Source of the DNA: Serratia marcescens | Lineage (GTDB): Bacteria; Pseudomonadota; Gammaproteobacteria; Enterobacterales; Enterobacteriaceae | DNA length: 64,000 nucleotides | Reading direction: 5' to 3' | Assembly: GCF_029846115.1 (NCBI RefSeq) | Contig: NZ_JARVZZ010000001.1 | Span: 2,418,001 to 2,482,000 of the forward strand | Part shown: positions 37,689-46,457 of the stretch, one piece after another | Layout of the letters: each line of letters opens with the position of its first letter | How positions within the stretch are numbered: the stretch's first letter is position 1 | Made by a program: the position numbers and the translations under genes | The notes under the pieces: generated by a model | The model's input: only the letters and a program-made list of their open reading frames with translations | Databases searched by the model: none | What the model was told of the DNA's origin: nothing

Positions 37689-38944
37689 ACTGGAAACTCC
37701 GTTTGCGCGCGCGTGAAGAAGGCTTCATCGCCAAAATTGCCTGACTTCAATGCCAGTGAAATGGCCCGGTCGTTGGCGCGCACCCAGGGAACGCCGGGGG
37801 AAATGCTGGGGCCGATATGGAAGCCGCGAATGCCCAGCGCCTGCGTGACCACGCCGGAGGTTTCGCCGCCGGCGACAATAAAGCGGCTGAATCCCAACTG
37901 GCACAGCTGCACCGCCAGCTCGGCGAACAACGCCTCCACCGCCTCGCTGGCGGCGCTACCGTACTGCCGTTGCGTTTGCTGCAGCGCTTCCGGCGCTGCG
38001 GTGGCGTAGATCAGCGGGGCAAGCGCCTCCCCGGCGTGGCGCTGCGCCCAGTGCGCCAACTCGGCGGCGTAGGCGGTGCGCGCCTGTGGCTCGAGGCAGC
38101 GGCCGATATCGATGGCCTGCGCCGAAGCGCGTTCTCGATAGTGCGCCACCTGCCGGTTGGTCATCACAGAACACGAGCCCGACAGCACCGCCGCTTTTTC
38201 CCCCTGCGGCGCACCGGCCGCCTCTGCCGAACGTTCGCCGTTCTGCGCCCATTGCCGCGCCAGGCCGATCGCCAGGCCCGAACCACCGGTCACCAGCTTC
38301 ATCGTTTTCAACGCTTCACCCTGGATGAGCAGATGCCGTTCGTTGAGCGTATCCAGCACCGCGTAGCGCACGCCGTCCTGCGCCAATTGCCGCAGTTTCT
38401 CGCTGACTGCCTCGGCGCCGCGATCCATTTCCGCCGCCGTTACCAGCCCGCAGCGCCCGGCGGCCTGGGACGCCATCAGGCGCAGCAGGTTGCTCTCGGT
38501 CATCGGCGTGACCGGGTGATGACGCATGCCGGATTCAGACAGCAACTGTTCCCCGACGAACAGATGGCCCTGATAGACCGTGCGGCCGTTTACCGGCAGC
38601 GCCGGTGAGACAACCGTGAAACTTTCTCCCAGCGCGGCGAGCAGGGCGTCGGTCACCGGGCCGATATTGCCTTGTGCGGTACTGTCGAAAGTGGAGCAGT
38701 ATTTGAAGTAGAACTGGCGGCAGCCCTGTTTTTGCAACCAGGTCAGCGCCTGCAACGACTGTTCGACCGCCTGTTCTGCCGGGCAGGAGCGCGATTTCAG
38801 GCTAATGACCGCCGCCTGTGCGTTTACCTGCGTTTCGTCTTGCGGCACGCCGTTCAGCTGCACCGTCGGCAGGCCGTTTTGCACCAGAAAACTGGCGATG
38901 TCGGTCGCGCCGGTAAAGTCATCCGCGATTACGCCGAGCAGCAT
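37685..38944 (-). CDS. otnK: 3-oxo-tetronate kinase OtnK
   Basis: A 419-aa member of the four-carbon acid sugar kinase family (DUF1537). N-terminal nucleotide/substrate region GVIADDFTGATDIASFL and C-terminal FIVAGGETSGVVTQALGI are diagnostic. It phosphorylates 3-oxo-tetronate using ATP. The start overlaps the ltnD stop by one base (TGATG). A glycine-rich SGLAIGLARQ segment lies in the middle. Confidence 0.95.
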   Translation of the reverse strand: MLLGVIADDFTGATDIASFLVQNGLPTVQLNGVPQDETQVNAQAAVISLKSRSCPAEQAVEQSLQALTWLQKQGCRQFYFKYCSTFDSTAQGNIGPVTDALLAALGESFTVVSPALPVNGRTVYQGHLFVGEQLLSESGMRHHPVTPMTESNLLRLMASQAAGRCGLVTAAEMDRGAEAVSEKLRQLAQDGVRYAVLDTLNERHLLIQGEALKTMKLVTGGSGLAIGLARQWAQNGERSAEAAGAPQGEKAAVLSGSCSVMTNRQVAHYRERASAQAIDIGRCLEPQARTAYAAELAHWAQRHAGEALAPLIYATAAPEALQQTQRQYGSAASEAVEALFAELAVQLCQLGFSRFIVAGGETSGVVTQALGIRGFHIGPSISPGVPWVRANDRAISLALKSGNFGDEAFFTRAQTEFPV

Positions 38945-39858
38945 CAGATTGACTCCTTTTTCTGCGGCAGATCGATGCCGGCAAAGATTTTGATCACCGC
39001 ACTGTCGTCTTCTTTACCGTAACCGGCGTTGCTGGCGGCGGTAAACATGGTGAAAGCGGTGGAGGCCAGCGGCAGCGGGAAGTGCAGCGCCTTGGCGGTA
39101 TCCGCTACCAGTCCCAGATCCTTGACGAAGATATCCACCGCCGACTTGGGCGCATAGTCGCCGTCGACCACGTGACGCATGCGGTTTTCGAACATCCAGG
39201 AGTTGCCGGCGGCGTGCGTGACCACGTCGTACATCACGTCCAGCGGGATGCCGGCGCGGGCGGCCAGCGCCATGGCCTCGGCTCCGGCGGCGATGTGTAC
39301 ACCAGCCAACAGCTGGTGGATGATTTTTACCGTCGCGCCCAGGCCGATCGTCTCGCCGATGCGGTACACTTTGCCGGCAATGGCGTCCAGCACGGGGTGC
39401 AGACGCTCGAAGGTGGCGTCGTCGCCGGCGGCCATCACCGTCATCTGGCCTTCCTCCGCCTTGGCCGCTCCGCCGGAAACCGGCGCATCCAGCATCGGCA
39501 GCCCATAGTCCAGCAGGCGTTGTTCGATCTGTTTGGCGTCATCGGCGGAAATGGTCGAAGAGACCATCACCGCGGTGCCCGGCTTGAGCTTTGGCGCCAG
39601 GCCTTGTTCACCGAACAGGATCTGCTTCACTTGGGCGGCGTTCACCACCAGCAGCAGCACGGCGTCCAGCTCGGCCGCGAAGTCGCGCGCGCTGGTAGAT
39701 GTTTGTTTCGCGCCGGCCTGTTGCAGCGCCGCCAGCGCCTGCGGATTCAGGTCCGCCCCGTAGGTGGTCAATCCGGCGCGGAGGCACGAGCGCGCCGCGC
39801 CCATGCCCATCGCGCCCAGCCCAATGATGCAGACGGCATATTTCCTTGGGTGTGTCAT
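38944..39858 (-). CDS. ltnD: L-threonate dehydrogenase LtnD
   Basis: A 304-aa NAD-dependent beta-hydroxyacid dehydrogenase that oxidises L-threonate to 2-oxo-tetronate, the first step of the pathway. The Rossmann motif GLGAMGMGAA is near the N-terminus, the substrate-binding DAPVSGGAAKAEEG lies near 120-135, and the catalytic lysine is in GATVKIIHQLLAG. It is the first gene of the operon, divergent from the DeoR-type regulator. Confidence 0.94.
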   Translation of the reverse strand: MTHPRKYAVCIIGLGAMGMGAARSCLRAGLTTYGADLNPQALAALQQAGAKQTSTSARDFAAELDAVLLLVVNAAQVKQILFGEQGLAPKLKPGTAVMVSSTISADDAKQIEQRLLDYGLPMLDAPVSGGAAKAEEGQMTVMAAGDDATFERLHPVLDAIAGKVYRIGETIGLGATVKIIHQLLAGVHIAAGAEAMALAARAGIPLDVMYDVVTHAAGNSWMFENRMRHVVDGDYAPKSAVDIFVKDLGLVADTAKALHFPLPLASTAFTMFTAASNAGYGKEDDSAVIKIFAGIDLPQKKESI

Positions 39859-39879
39859 ACTGCACTCCTGTTAATTTTA

Positions 39880-40121
39880 GTGATAATTTGTTTTGTTGTG
39901 TTAAATGTAAGCGCTTGGCGGCCGTTAATCCGCGATCGTTATCACAATAATTAACAATGCGCGAGACGGGTTTTTTGTGCGGCTTCTGGCCTGTATCAAC
40001 ATTACTATTATGTTTTTAAATAAGTTTATGCTTGTCTGGCGTCACTGCGCTCACCGTCACGCCGTGAAAAATTAGGGCTATCGGCGAACGAAAATTGACG
40101 TAAAATCACAATTATTATCAC
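39880..40121. promoter_or_regulatory. Candidate DeoR-type operators in the ltnD/ygbI gap
   Basis: GTGATAAT (39880-39887) is the reverse complement of ATTATCAC at 40114-40121. TCACAAT occurs at 39942-39948 and again at 40106-40112. These A/T-rich repeats lie between divergent ltnD and the DeoR gene and are plausible binding sites for that regulator. The rest of the 283-bp gap is AT-rich promoter DNA. Confidence 0.45.
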
Positions 40122-40141
40122 CGCAGCAACGAGAGGGAACC

Positions 40142-40912
40142 GTGATACCTGTAGAACGCCATCAACAAATTCTTGCGCTGGTATCCGAACGCGGCGTCGT
40201 CAGCATTGCCGAGCTGACCGAACGGCTGGGGGTCTCGCACATGACGATCCGCCGCGATGTGCAAAAGCTGGAGGAACAGGGCGCGGTGCAGTCGGTCTCG
40301 GGCGGCGTGCAGGCGCCTGAGCGGGTGGCGAGCGAACCTTCGCACCAGGCCAAGGAAGGGATGTTCAGCCGGCAGAAAATCGCCATCGGCCGGCTGGCGG
40401 CGCGGCATATTCCCGCCAATAGCTGTATTTATCTGGATGCCGGTACCACCACGCTGGCGCTGGCGAAACAGATCGGTGAACGTGACGATTTGACGGTGGT
40501 GACCAACGACTTTGTCATCGCCGGCTTCCTGATCGAACACAGCCAGTGCAGAATCATCCACACCGGCGGCACCGTGTGCCGGGAAAATCGTTCCTGCGTC
40601 GGCGAAGCGGCAGCGCAGGCGCTGCGTGCTCTGTTTATCGATTTGGCGTTTATCTCCGCCTCTTCGTGGAGCATGCGCGGCCTGTCGACGCCGAACGAAG
40701 ACAAGGTGATGGTAAAGAAGGCCATCGTCGAGGCCAGCCGCCGCTGCATTCTGCTCAGCGACACCTCGAAATACGGCAAGATCGCGACCTACCTGGCGCT
40801 GCCGATCGCCGCCTTTGACGCCATCATTACCGACGAAGGGTTGCCCGCCGCTGCGCGGGAGGCCATCGAGCAGGCGGGGCTTGCGTTGTTGACGGCAGGG
40901 GAAGAAGAGTAA
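40142..40912 (+). CDS. ygbI: DeoR family regulator of the tetronate locus (YgbI-like)
   Basis: A 256-aa DeoR/GlpR-family repressor. The N-terminal winged helix (RHQQILALVSERGVVSIAELTERLGVSHMTIRRDVQKLE, core GVSHMTIRRDV) precedes a sugar-phosphate-binding DeoRC domain (YLDAGTTTLALA, LFIDLAFISASSWSMRGLST). It is divergent from ltnD, the same arrangement as E. coli ygbI/ygbJ. It probably represses the operon until a pathway intermediate appears (inference). Confidence 0.92.
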   Translation: MIPVERHQQILALVSERGVVSIAELTERLGVSHMTIRRDVQKLEEQGAVQSVSGGVQAPERVASEPSHQAKEGMFSRQKIAIGRLAARHIPANSCIYLDAGTTTLALAKQIGERDDLTVVTNDFVIAGFLIEHSQCRIIHTGGTVCRENRSCVGEAAAQALRALFIDLAFISASSWSMRGLSTPNEDKVMVKKAIVEASRRCILLSDTSKYGKIATYLALPIAAFDAIITDEGLPAAAREAIEQAGLALLTAGEEE

Positions 40913-40925
40913 GAACGAACCGGAA

Positions 40926-41120
40926 TCAGGATGAAAGTTCGGTATCGATGCCACTGGCGGGCAGTTCACTTGCTTCAGCACCGCCGCGTTCGCGCCATTC
41001 GCGGCGTCTTTGTTCAGCCCATTCTTCGTGGAAGGCTTGCATTTCTCTTTGGTGCCGTTCCTTTATGCTCATAGGAGTTGGGTGGGATTCTGCCGTTAAC
41101 AGGCGGTATTTCGATGACAT
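40926..41120 (-). CDS. Unrecognised small charged protein
   Basis: A 64-aa ORF (ATG 41118-41120, weak GGAT upstream) starting MSSKYRLLTAESHPTP and holding a highly charged, probably helical stretch rich in Glu, Arg and Gln with tryptophans (FHEEWAEQRRREWRERGG). It has no signal or membrane segment. I do not recognise a family. It lies downstream of another orphan ORF on the same strand (41192-41449) and may be co-transcribed with it. Confidence 0.45.
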   Translation of the reverse strand: MSSKYRLLTAESHPTPMSIKERHQREMQAFHEEWAEQRRREWRERGGAEASELPASGIDTELSS

Positions 41121-41191
41121 ATCATCCGTCCTCAATAAGCGCTTGGTTGTACAAATAATGTACGTGATGCGCATGTTTTTTCACGAGCGAG

Positions 41192-41449
41192 TCATAAATT
41201 CTGGCTAACGCTGGCCTGAGCGGTACGCTGAAAATCAATCTCGCTTGGGTATTGCACCACAAACGTGACAATCGCCAGGCCGATGCCATAGAGTTGTTCT
41301 CGTTCATCTCGGGTGTACGCCATCCTGGTATAGGTATCAAATAAGGATTTGGTTACTTCGGCGCGGGTTTCCAACGCCCTTACATCGTACAGTTCCATGA
41401 CGTAAGCATTGTCCAATACTTCCGAGGCAGGAAAGCCCCAATAAGCCAT
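41192..41449 (-). CDS. Unrecognised small protein
   Basis: An 85-aa ORF beginning MAYWGFPASEVLDNAYVM, behind AAGGA, with a protein-like composition: a charged helical middle (DVRALETRAEVTKSLF) and a hydrophobic segment (YGIGLAIVTFVVQYPS). No family is recognised. Its 5' end overlaps another minus-strand frame (41380-41583), which could be a separate small gene or the other side of a frameshift. Confidence 0.45.
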   Translation of the reverse strand: MAYWGFPASEVLDNAYVMELYDVRALETRAEVTKSLFDTYTRMAYTRDEREQLYGIGLAIVTFVVQYPSEIDFQRTAQASVSQNL

Positions 41450-41583
41450 TGACGCATCCTTAACGTCGCTTTTTTAAAATCAAGGTAATACGCAGCAACG
41501 CTGCCGGCATTTTTATAAACTGTTATTTGGTACCTATATTCCGTGACAGGTCGCGCATTGATCTCCCTCACATCAATCTCCAT
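41380..41583 (-). CDS. Doubtful small ORF overlapping its neighbour
   Basis: A 67-aa frame starting MEIDVREINARPVTEYRYQI in a different reading frame from the 41192-41449 ORF, overlapping it by 70 bases. It has no clear ribosome site. The upstream half looks somewhat protein-like, the overlapped half does not. It could be a small gene of its own or a 5' fragment if a frameshift lies in the overlap. Confidence 0.2.
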   Translation of the reverse strand: MEIDVREINARPVTEYRYQITVYKNAGSVAAYYLDFKKATLRMRQWLIGAFLPRKYWTMLTSWNCTM

Positions 41584-41705
41584 GATAAAATCATTTTTAC
41601 TATTACTTTTCCTATAGTTATCCCCGTTGTGACGAACAAATTATTAACCGCGGCGGAGAAGATCCTCCAGCCGCCGATGAGGCTTATGCGCAGCGCTGCG
41701 CAAAA

Positions 41706-42482
41706 CTAAATGCCGCTGAACCAGTTATAGCCCTGATCCTCCCAATACCCGCCCGGATTGACGTCGCTGACGAAGATCGCGGCGATATGTTTGGCATTTT
41801 TGAACCCCAGCTTGGTGGGCACCCGCAGCCGCAGCGGGTAGCCATAGTCCGCCGGCAGGGCCTTGCCGCCGAAATCCAGTGCCAGGATGGTCTGCGGATG
41901 CAGCGCGGTGGCCATGTCGAGGCTGGAGTAGTAGCGATCGGCGCATTTGAAGCCGACGTAACCGGCATTCAGATCCGCGCCGACGTGCTGCAGAAAGGTG
42001 CGCAGCGGCACGCCGCCCCATTGGCCGATGGCGCTCCAGCCCTCAATGCAGATCAGGCGAGTGATCTGGCTTTGCTGCGGCAGCCGCTGCAGCTGTTCCA
42101 GCGTCCAGGGGGCTTTTTTCTCCACCTTCCCGGCGACCTCAAGCCGGTAGCCGGCGAGATCGATCTCGGGGACGTTGTATTCCGGGTAAAACGCGTTGAA
42201 AGGGAAAGGGTGGGTAATCTGATCGGGCCGGTAAGTTTGCGCCAGCCGCTGGCCGCTGAACAGCCAGGCCTGCACCCGGTCGTTCCAGCGCGACATGGCC
42301 CACAGCACCTTATCCACCCGATCGCCGTCTTGCAGGTTGCAACCGGTGAGCATGGCGATACCGCCCAGCGTCAGGCCGGAACGCAGCATCAGGCGGCGCT
42401 GCAGATTGACCAGCTGCTTTTTTTGGTCCGGTTCCAGTTTTGGCGCGGCTGCCCGCGGCTTTTTCTCATTCATGTTTGCCAC
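41706..42482 (-). CDS. MsrP/YedY-like molybdopterin-dependent oxidoreductase, Tat lipoprotein (cassette A)
   Basis: A 258-aa protein of the sulfite-oxidase/MsrP fold. A twin-arginine-like N-terminus (QRRLMLRSG) leads into a hydrophobic segment ending in a lipobox, LTGC, so it is likely a Tat-exported lipoprotein. The Mo-coordinating cysteine lies in CIEGWSAIG, followed by WGGVPLRTFL, and the C-terminus is NPGGYWEDQGYNWF. The family repairs oxidised methionine or reduces other sulfoxides in the periplasm. It overlaps the cytochrome b gene by 17 bases. The protein is a clear paralogue of the one at 57685-58461. Confidence 0.88.
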   Translation of the reverse strand: MANMNEKKPRAAAPKLEPDQKKQLVNLQRRLMLRSGLTLGGIAMLTGCNLQDGDRVDKVLWAMSRWNDRVQAWLFSGQRLAQTYRPDQITHPFPFNAFYPEYNVPEIDLAGYRLEVAGKVEKKAPWTLEQLQRLPQQSQITRLICIEGWSAIGQWGGVPLRTFLQHVGADLNAGYVGFKCADRYYSSLDMATALHPQTILALDFGGKALPADYGYPLRLRVPTKLGFKNAKHIAAIFVSDVNPGGYWEDQGYNWFSGI

Positions 42483-43071
42483 CCGTTATCATCGCCCACA
42501 GCGTTTTGGGCACGACGATCACCATGAAAACGTGGATCGCCACGAACAGGCCGATGCCGGCCATGGCGAAGAAATGCACGTAGCGCGCAAAATCGAAGCC
42601 GCCGAACAGGGCGACCAATCCCTGCAGCTGAACCGGCTTCCAAATCGCCAGGCCGGACAGCACCAGCAATAGGCCCAGCGCCAGCACGCCGAGGTACATC
42701 AGTTTCTGAATGGCGTTGTAGTGGCCATGCCGGTGGCGCAGGCGCAGCGTCAACGCCAGCCAGATATCCTGCCGCAGCGCGCCGACGCGCAGCGGCAACA
42801 GATCGCGGCGAAAATGGCCGCTGAACAGGCTCCACAGCAAATAGCAGACGGCGTTCAGCGCCAATAGCCACATCACCGCCAAATGCCAACCAATCGCGCC
42901 GCCCAGCCAACCGCCCAGCGTCATCTGCGGCGGAAAGCGGAAATCGAACAGCGGCGAGGCGTTATAGATCTCCCAACCGCTCATGAACATGCACACCATG
43001 GCGAACAGGTTGATCCAATGAGTGATTCGAACCGGCCAGCGATGCACCGGCCGCGACGCGTTGGTTTTCAT
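42466..43071 (-). CDS. Cytochrome b/b6-type membrane subunit (cassette A)
   Basis: A 201-aa inner-membrane protein of the cytochrome b561/Ni-hydrogenase b-type family with four hydrophobic segments. Heme-ligand histidines are expected in VRITHWINLFAM, the WHLAVMWLL helix, and ARYVHFFAMAGIGLFVAIHVFM. It is the likely electron donor to the neighbouring molybdopterin protein, in place of the unrelated MsrQ. It is upstream of and overlaps the oxidoreductase gene. The counterpart in cassette B is at 57063-57674. Confidence 0.9.
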   Translation of the reverse strand: MKTNASRPVHRWPVRITHWINLFAMVCMFMSGWEIYNASPLFDFRFPPQMTLGGWLGGAIGWHLAVMWLLALNAVCYLLWSLFSGHFRRDLLPLRVGALRQDIWLALTLRLRHRHGHYNAIQKLMYLGVLALGLLLVLSGLAIWKPVQLQGLVALFGGFDFARYVHFFAMAGIGLFVAIHVFMVIVVPKTLWAMITGGKHE

Positions 43072-43083
43072 GGCTTTCTCCGG

Positions 43084-43707
43084 TTACATCGGCGGCACGG
43101 TGCCGTCTTTGCCGGCGGAGATGCGGGTGGCGATGCGCTCGCCCTTATCGTTGACGGCGGAGAACAGCACGATGTGCACGCCCGGCTTGAGCAGGCTCAA
43201 ATCGCCCGGATCCAGCGTCACGATCGGCACGTCTTCCGGCACGATGACGGTTTTCTGCTGGTTGCCGTAGGTGACGGTCAGGGTGCGGCCGTTGGATTTC
43301 ACCAGTTTACCGACGGTGCCGTTGGTCATGGTGTCTACTTTGCCGTCGGCGGATTCCCAGGCCGAGTGCCCTTCACCGGTGCCGCGTAGGCTGGCGGCGA
43401 ATACGTGCACCTCCAGCGCTTTGAGCGTGCCGTCCGGCTGCGGCACGGCGGCGGTGCCGATAAAGCTGTCCGGTTTTATGTCGTCCAGCGTGGCTTTGGA
43501 CACGCTGAGCACGTTGGTCTGATTGTTCAGCTTGACGCTGAGTGTCTCGCCCTTGCGATCGGTCAGCTGCAGATTGCCGTCGGCCACCTGGCTGATGGTG
43601 CCGCGCAGCGGCGCGATGACTTTGCCCGGCGTTTGGGCGGCGGCCAGGCCGCTGGACAGCAGCAAGGTGGATAACAGTAAACCGGCTATACGATGACGGG
43701 TAATCAT
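43084..43707 (-). CDS. Periplasmic DUF5666-like protein (cassette A)
   Basis: A 207-aa protein with a signal peptide (MITRHRIAGLLLSTLLLSSGLAAA) and two similar beta-rich modules, one starting RGTISQVADGNLQLTDRKGE and one GTVGKLVKSNGRTLTVTYG. These look like tandem OB-type strands of the DUF5666 type. No function is known. It is the first gene of the divergent operon that includes the cytochrome and oxidoreductase, and sits next to the palindrome that probably binds the response regulator. Confidence 0.75.
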   Translation of the reverse strand: MITRHRIAGLLLSTLLLSSGLAAAQTPGKVIAPLRGTISQVADGNLQLTDRKGETLSVKLNNQTNVLSVSKATLDDIKPDSFIGTAAVPQPDGTLKALEVHVFAASLRGTGEGHSAWESADGKVDTMTNGTVGKLVKSNGRTLTVTYGNQQKTVIVPEDVPIVTLDPGDLSLLKPGVHIVLFSAVNDKGERIATRISAGKDGTVPPM

Positions 43708-43773
43708 AACGTTCTCCTGAAATGAGTTTGCCGGTTAAGCATGGTTGAGCCATTGGGTCAGCGCCATGGCCGT

Positions 43774-43795
43774 TTGATGACATTAATGTCATCAA
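43774..43795. promoter_or_regulatory. Perfect 22-bp palindrome (response-regulator box)
   Basis: TTGATGACATT is followed directly by AATGTCATCAA, a perfect 22-bp inverted repeat between divergent cassette A and its response regulator. The shape (TGACA-type arms) resembles heavy-metal/oxidant response-regulator boxes such as those of CusR/HprR. The regulator starting at 43848 is the likely binder. Confidence 0.75.
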
Positions 43796-43847
43796 GTTTG
43801 TCCGCCGAAGCTGCTAGTATTTTTGCAGACGTAACGAGGTGGCGAGC

Positions 43848-44519
43848 ATGCGAATACTGGTAGTTGAAGACGATATCGGCACAGGGGATTACCTGAAGAA
43901 AGGGTTGGGTGAAGCGGGGTACGGCGTCGATTTGGCGCGCAACGGCACCGACGGGCTGTTTCGCGCGTTGGAGCAGGATTACGACGCGATCGTGCTCGAT
44001 GTGATGCTGCCAGGGCTGGACGGTTGGCAGATCATCGAGGTGCTGCGCAAGAAAAGCGACGTGCCGATTCTGTTTCTCACCGCCCGCGACGGCGTGCAGG
44101 ACCGCATCCACGGCCTGGAGCTGGGCGCGGACGATTATCTGATTAAACCGTTTTCGTTTACCGAGCTGGTGCTGCGTTTGCGCACCTTGCTGCGCCGCGG
44201 GCCGGCGCGCGAAGCCGATCATTACGCCATCGCCGATCTGCAGCTGGACGTGCTGCGCCGCCGGGCGGTGCGCCAGGATCAGGTGATCCCGTTGACCAAC
44301 AAGGAGTTCATGCTGCTGCATCTGCTGGTGCGGCGCGAGGGCGAAGTGCTGTCGCGCACGCAAATAGCCTCTCAGGTGTGGGACATGAATTTTGACAGCG
44401 ACACCAATGTGGTTGACGTGGCCATCAAACGCCTGCGTGCCAAAATAGACCGGCCGTTCGACGTCAAGCTGATCCACAGCGTGCGCGGCATTGGCTATGT
44501 CTGCGAGCCACGCTCGTGA
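43848..44519 (+). CDS. OmpR-family response regulator (CusR/HprR-like), cassette A
   Basis: A 223-aa two-domain response regulator. The receiver begins [19 protein letters not shown] with the phosphoacceptor Asp51 ([11 protein letters not shown]) and Lys in YLIKPFSF; the C-terminal winged helix has [20 protein letters not shown] and [13 protein letters not shown]. This subgroup includes the metal/redox regulators CusR, PcoR and HprR (YedW). E. coli HprR controls msrPQ next to it, which parallels the divergent oxidoreductase here. The ATG at 43848 follows GAGGTGG; it overlaps the kinase start by four bases. Confidence 0.92.
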   Translation: MRILVVEDDIGTGDYLKKGLGEAGYGVDLARNGTDGLFRALEQDYDAIVLDVMLPGLDGWQIIEVLRKKSDVPILFLTARDGVQDRIHGLELGADDYLIKPFSFTELVLRLRTLLRRGPAREADHYAIADLQLDVLRRRAVRQDQVIPLTNKEFMLLHLLVRREGEVLSRTQIASQVWDMNFDSDTNVVDVAIKRLRAKIDRPFDVKLIHSVRGIGYVCEPRS

Positions 44520-45937
44520 GCGGGCGCACGTCACGTCGGCCGGTGTCGCTGACGCTGCGCACCGCCACGCTGTTCGCACTGGTAGCCGCTTTGGTGGTGA
44601 GCGGAACGGGCGGGTATCTGTATAGCGCCATGCGCCAGGAAATGACGCTGCGCAGCGATCTACAGGTGACCGGGCGCGTAGAATATTTCCGCCATTTGCT
44701 GGGGCAGCGCTTTCCTTTGGCGCGCCTGACCGCCAATAACGGCCTGTTTGAAAACATGCTGGGCAATGAACAGGACGTGCTGATTTTCCAAATTCCGGGA
44801 CAAAAACCGCTCATCAACGTGAATCCGGCCGGGGTGAACCTACCGCCGATCGCGCCGACGCCGGCCGGCCAGGCGCAGACGCTGGCCGCCGTCCGCGGTG
44901 GGGAAACGGCGCAGGGGGTGCCGCTGCGCGCGGCTTCGGCGATGGTGCGCCTGGAAGACGGCGGCCTGTTGCAGATCTCCGCCGCGCACGTGATGGTCAA
45001 CGAACAGAAAATGCTGGCGCGCTACCTGTGGCGCATCGTCGCGGCGGTGGCGGTGGCTTTCCTGCTGATTGCGCTCCTGGGGTATGGGGTCATGCGCCGG
45101 GGATTGAAGCCGTTATGGCGCATGGCGGCGCAGGCGTCGCAGATTGCGCCCAATACGCTGTCGACACGCCTCAGCGAGCAGGGGGCGCCGAAGGAGTTGC
45201 AGCAGCTGATCCGTTCGTTTAATGCGATGCTCGATCGGTTGAATGAAGGCTACCAGCGGCTGACGCAGTTTTCCGCCGATCTGGCCCATGAAATCCGCAC
45301 CCCGGTAGGGGCGTTGATGGGCCAGTGCCAGGTGGCGCTTTACCAGCCCCGCAGCGTGGAAGAGTACGAAACCCTGCTGTCGAACAATATGGATGAGCTG
45401 GAGCGTATTTCCCGCATGGTGGAAAATATCCTGTTCCTGGCGCGCGCCGGCGAGGCGCAGTCTGCGCTGAACTACAGTCGGCTGGATGTGGCGCTGGAGC
45501 TGCGGCGGGTGGCGGATTACTTCGAGGGGCTGGCGGAAGAACGCGGCATCGCGCTGAGCTGCGAAGGGGAAGGCGGGCTGAAGGCGGACGCGATGCTGTT
45601 CCAGCGCGCGTTGAGCAACCTGGTGGCTAACGCAGTGCGTTATGCCGACGAAAACAGCCGGATCGTCCTGCGGGCTGAACGGCGCGCCGATGCCTGGTGG
45701 GTACAGGTTATCAATCAGGGGCCGCCGATCGCGCCGGCACAGCTGGAAAAATTGTTCGATCGCTTTTATCGCGCCGATCCCGCACGCAGCGCTGGCAATC
45801 ATGCCAGTGGGCTGGGGCTGTCTATCGTGCGCGCCATCATGACGCTGCACGGTGGTGAAGTTCGCGCGCAGTGTTCCGTTAGCCGGGGTTCCGCTTGTTT
45901 GACCTTTAGCCTGGTTTTCCCTTCATCAGTTCAATGA
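44516..45937 (+). CDS. Sensor histidine kinase, cassette A
   Basis: A 473-aa two-transmembrane sensor kinase. A first helix ([19 protein letters not shown]), a periplasmic domain of about 130 residues, a second helix ([21 protein letters not shown]), a HAMP domain, the phosphoacceptor H-box [16 protein letters not shown] and an ATPase domain ([32 protein letters not shown]) follow in order. The start is a GTG at 44516 coupled to the response regulator (GTGA). It belongs to the CusS/HprS type, so it probably detects periplasmic metal or oxidant stress (inference). Confidence 0.92.
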   Translation: MSGRTSRRPVSLTLRTATLFALVAALVVSGTGGYLYSAMRQEMTLRSDLQVTGRVEYFRHLLGQRFPLARLTANNGLFENMLGNEQDVLIFQIPGQKPLINVNPAGVNLPPIAPTPAGQAQTLAAVRGGETAQGVPLRAASAMVRLEDGGLLQISAAHVMVNEQKMLARYLWRIVAAVAVAFLLIALLGYGVMRRGLKPLWRMAAQASQIAPNTLSTRLSEQGAPKELQQLIRSFNAMLDRLNEGYQRLTQFSADLAHEIRTPVGALMGQCQVALYQPRSVEEYETLLSNNMDELERISRMVENILFLARAGEAQSALNYSRLDVALELRRVADYFEGLAEERGIALSCEGEGGLKADAMLFQRALSNLVANAVRYADENSRIVLRAERRADAWWVQVINQGPPIAPAQLEKLFDRFYRADPARSAGNHASGLGLSIVRAIMTLHGGEVRAQCSVSRGSACLTFSLVFPSSVQ

Positions 45938-46457
45938 GCTGCAGCGAATGTTTTCGCCTGTTGCGGAAAGCGCGACAGGCGTCATTCGTAAGTTTTTCCT
46001 TTCATTATTGTTTCCCATCAACCTCGGCTGAACCTAAAATTTAACATTTGCGTCGCGGCAAACGCGTTAATTCATCGGGCTAATGCAGATGGACTGCGGT
46101 CTGTGATTACGCTCAACATTCACGTGTTATTATTTTTTTATTAAAATTTAGTTCTGTGGTCTTTTTTTGAGATGTTTTTCCTTAAAATGGATGATTTGCG
46201 ACACAAAAAACTAACTTTGTGGTTTTTGTCGCGTCAATATATCAATGAATGAGGTGATTGGTTAACCTTTGGTTATGGTTTACAAGAAAAATCCTATATA
46301 AACGGTGGTGAGGTGACAAAGCGTATTTCGTGGCGTTAATTGAGTGGTTTTTCTTGCCTGTGCTTGGGTATTTTCGCGAATTACCTGATTAAATATTTAT
46401 TTAATATTTCATTAACATTTGACGCCAAACTATAAATGATCGCTATAGTGAAAACAT
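45938..46457. other. AT-rich 520-bp intergenic region upstream of the CadC-like gene
   Basis: A long AT-rich stretch with no convincing gene. It holds an imperfect inverted repeat, GCGACACAAAAAAC (46198-46211) with GGTTTTTGTCGC (46221-46232), and promoter-like A/T tracts. The composition contrasts with the flanking GC-rich genes, which suggests a horizontally acquired or H-NS-bound region. Confidence 0.5.
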
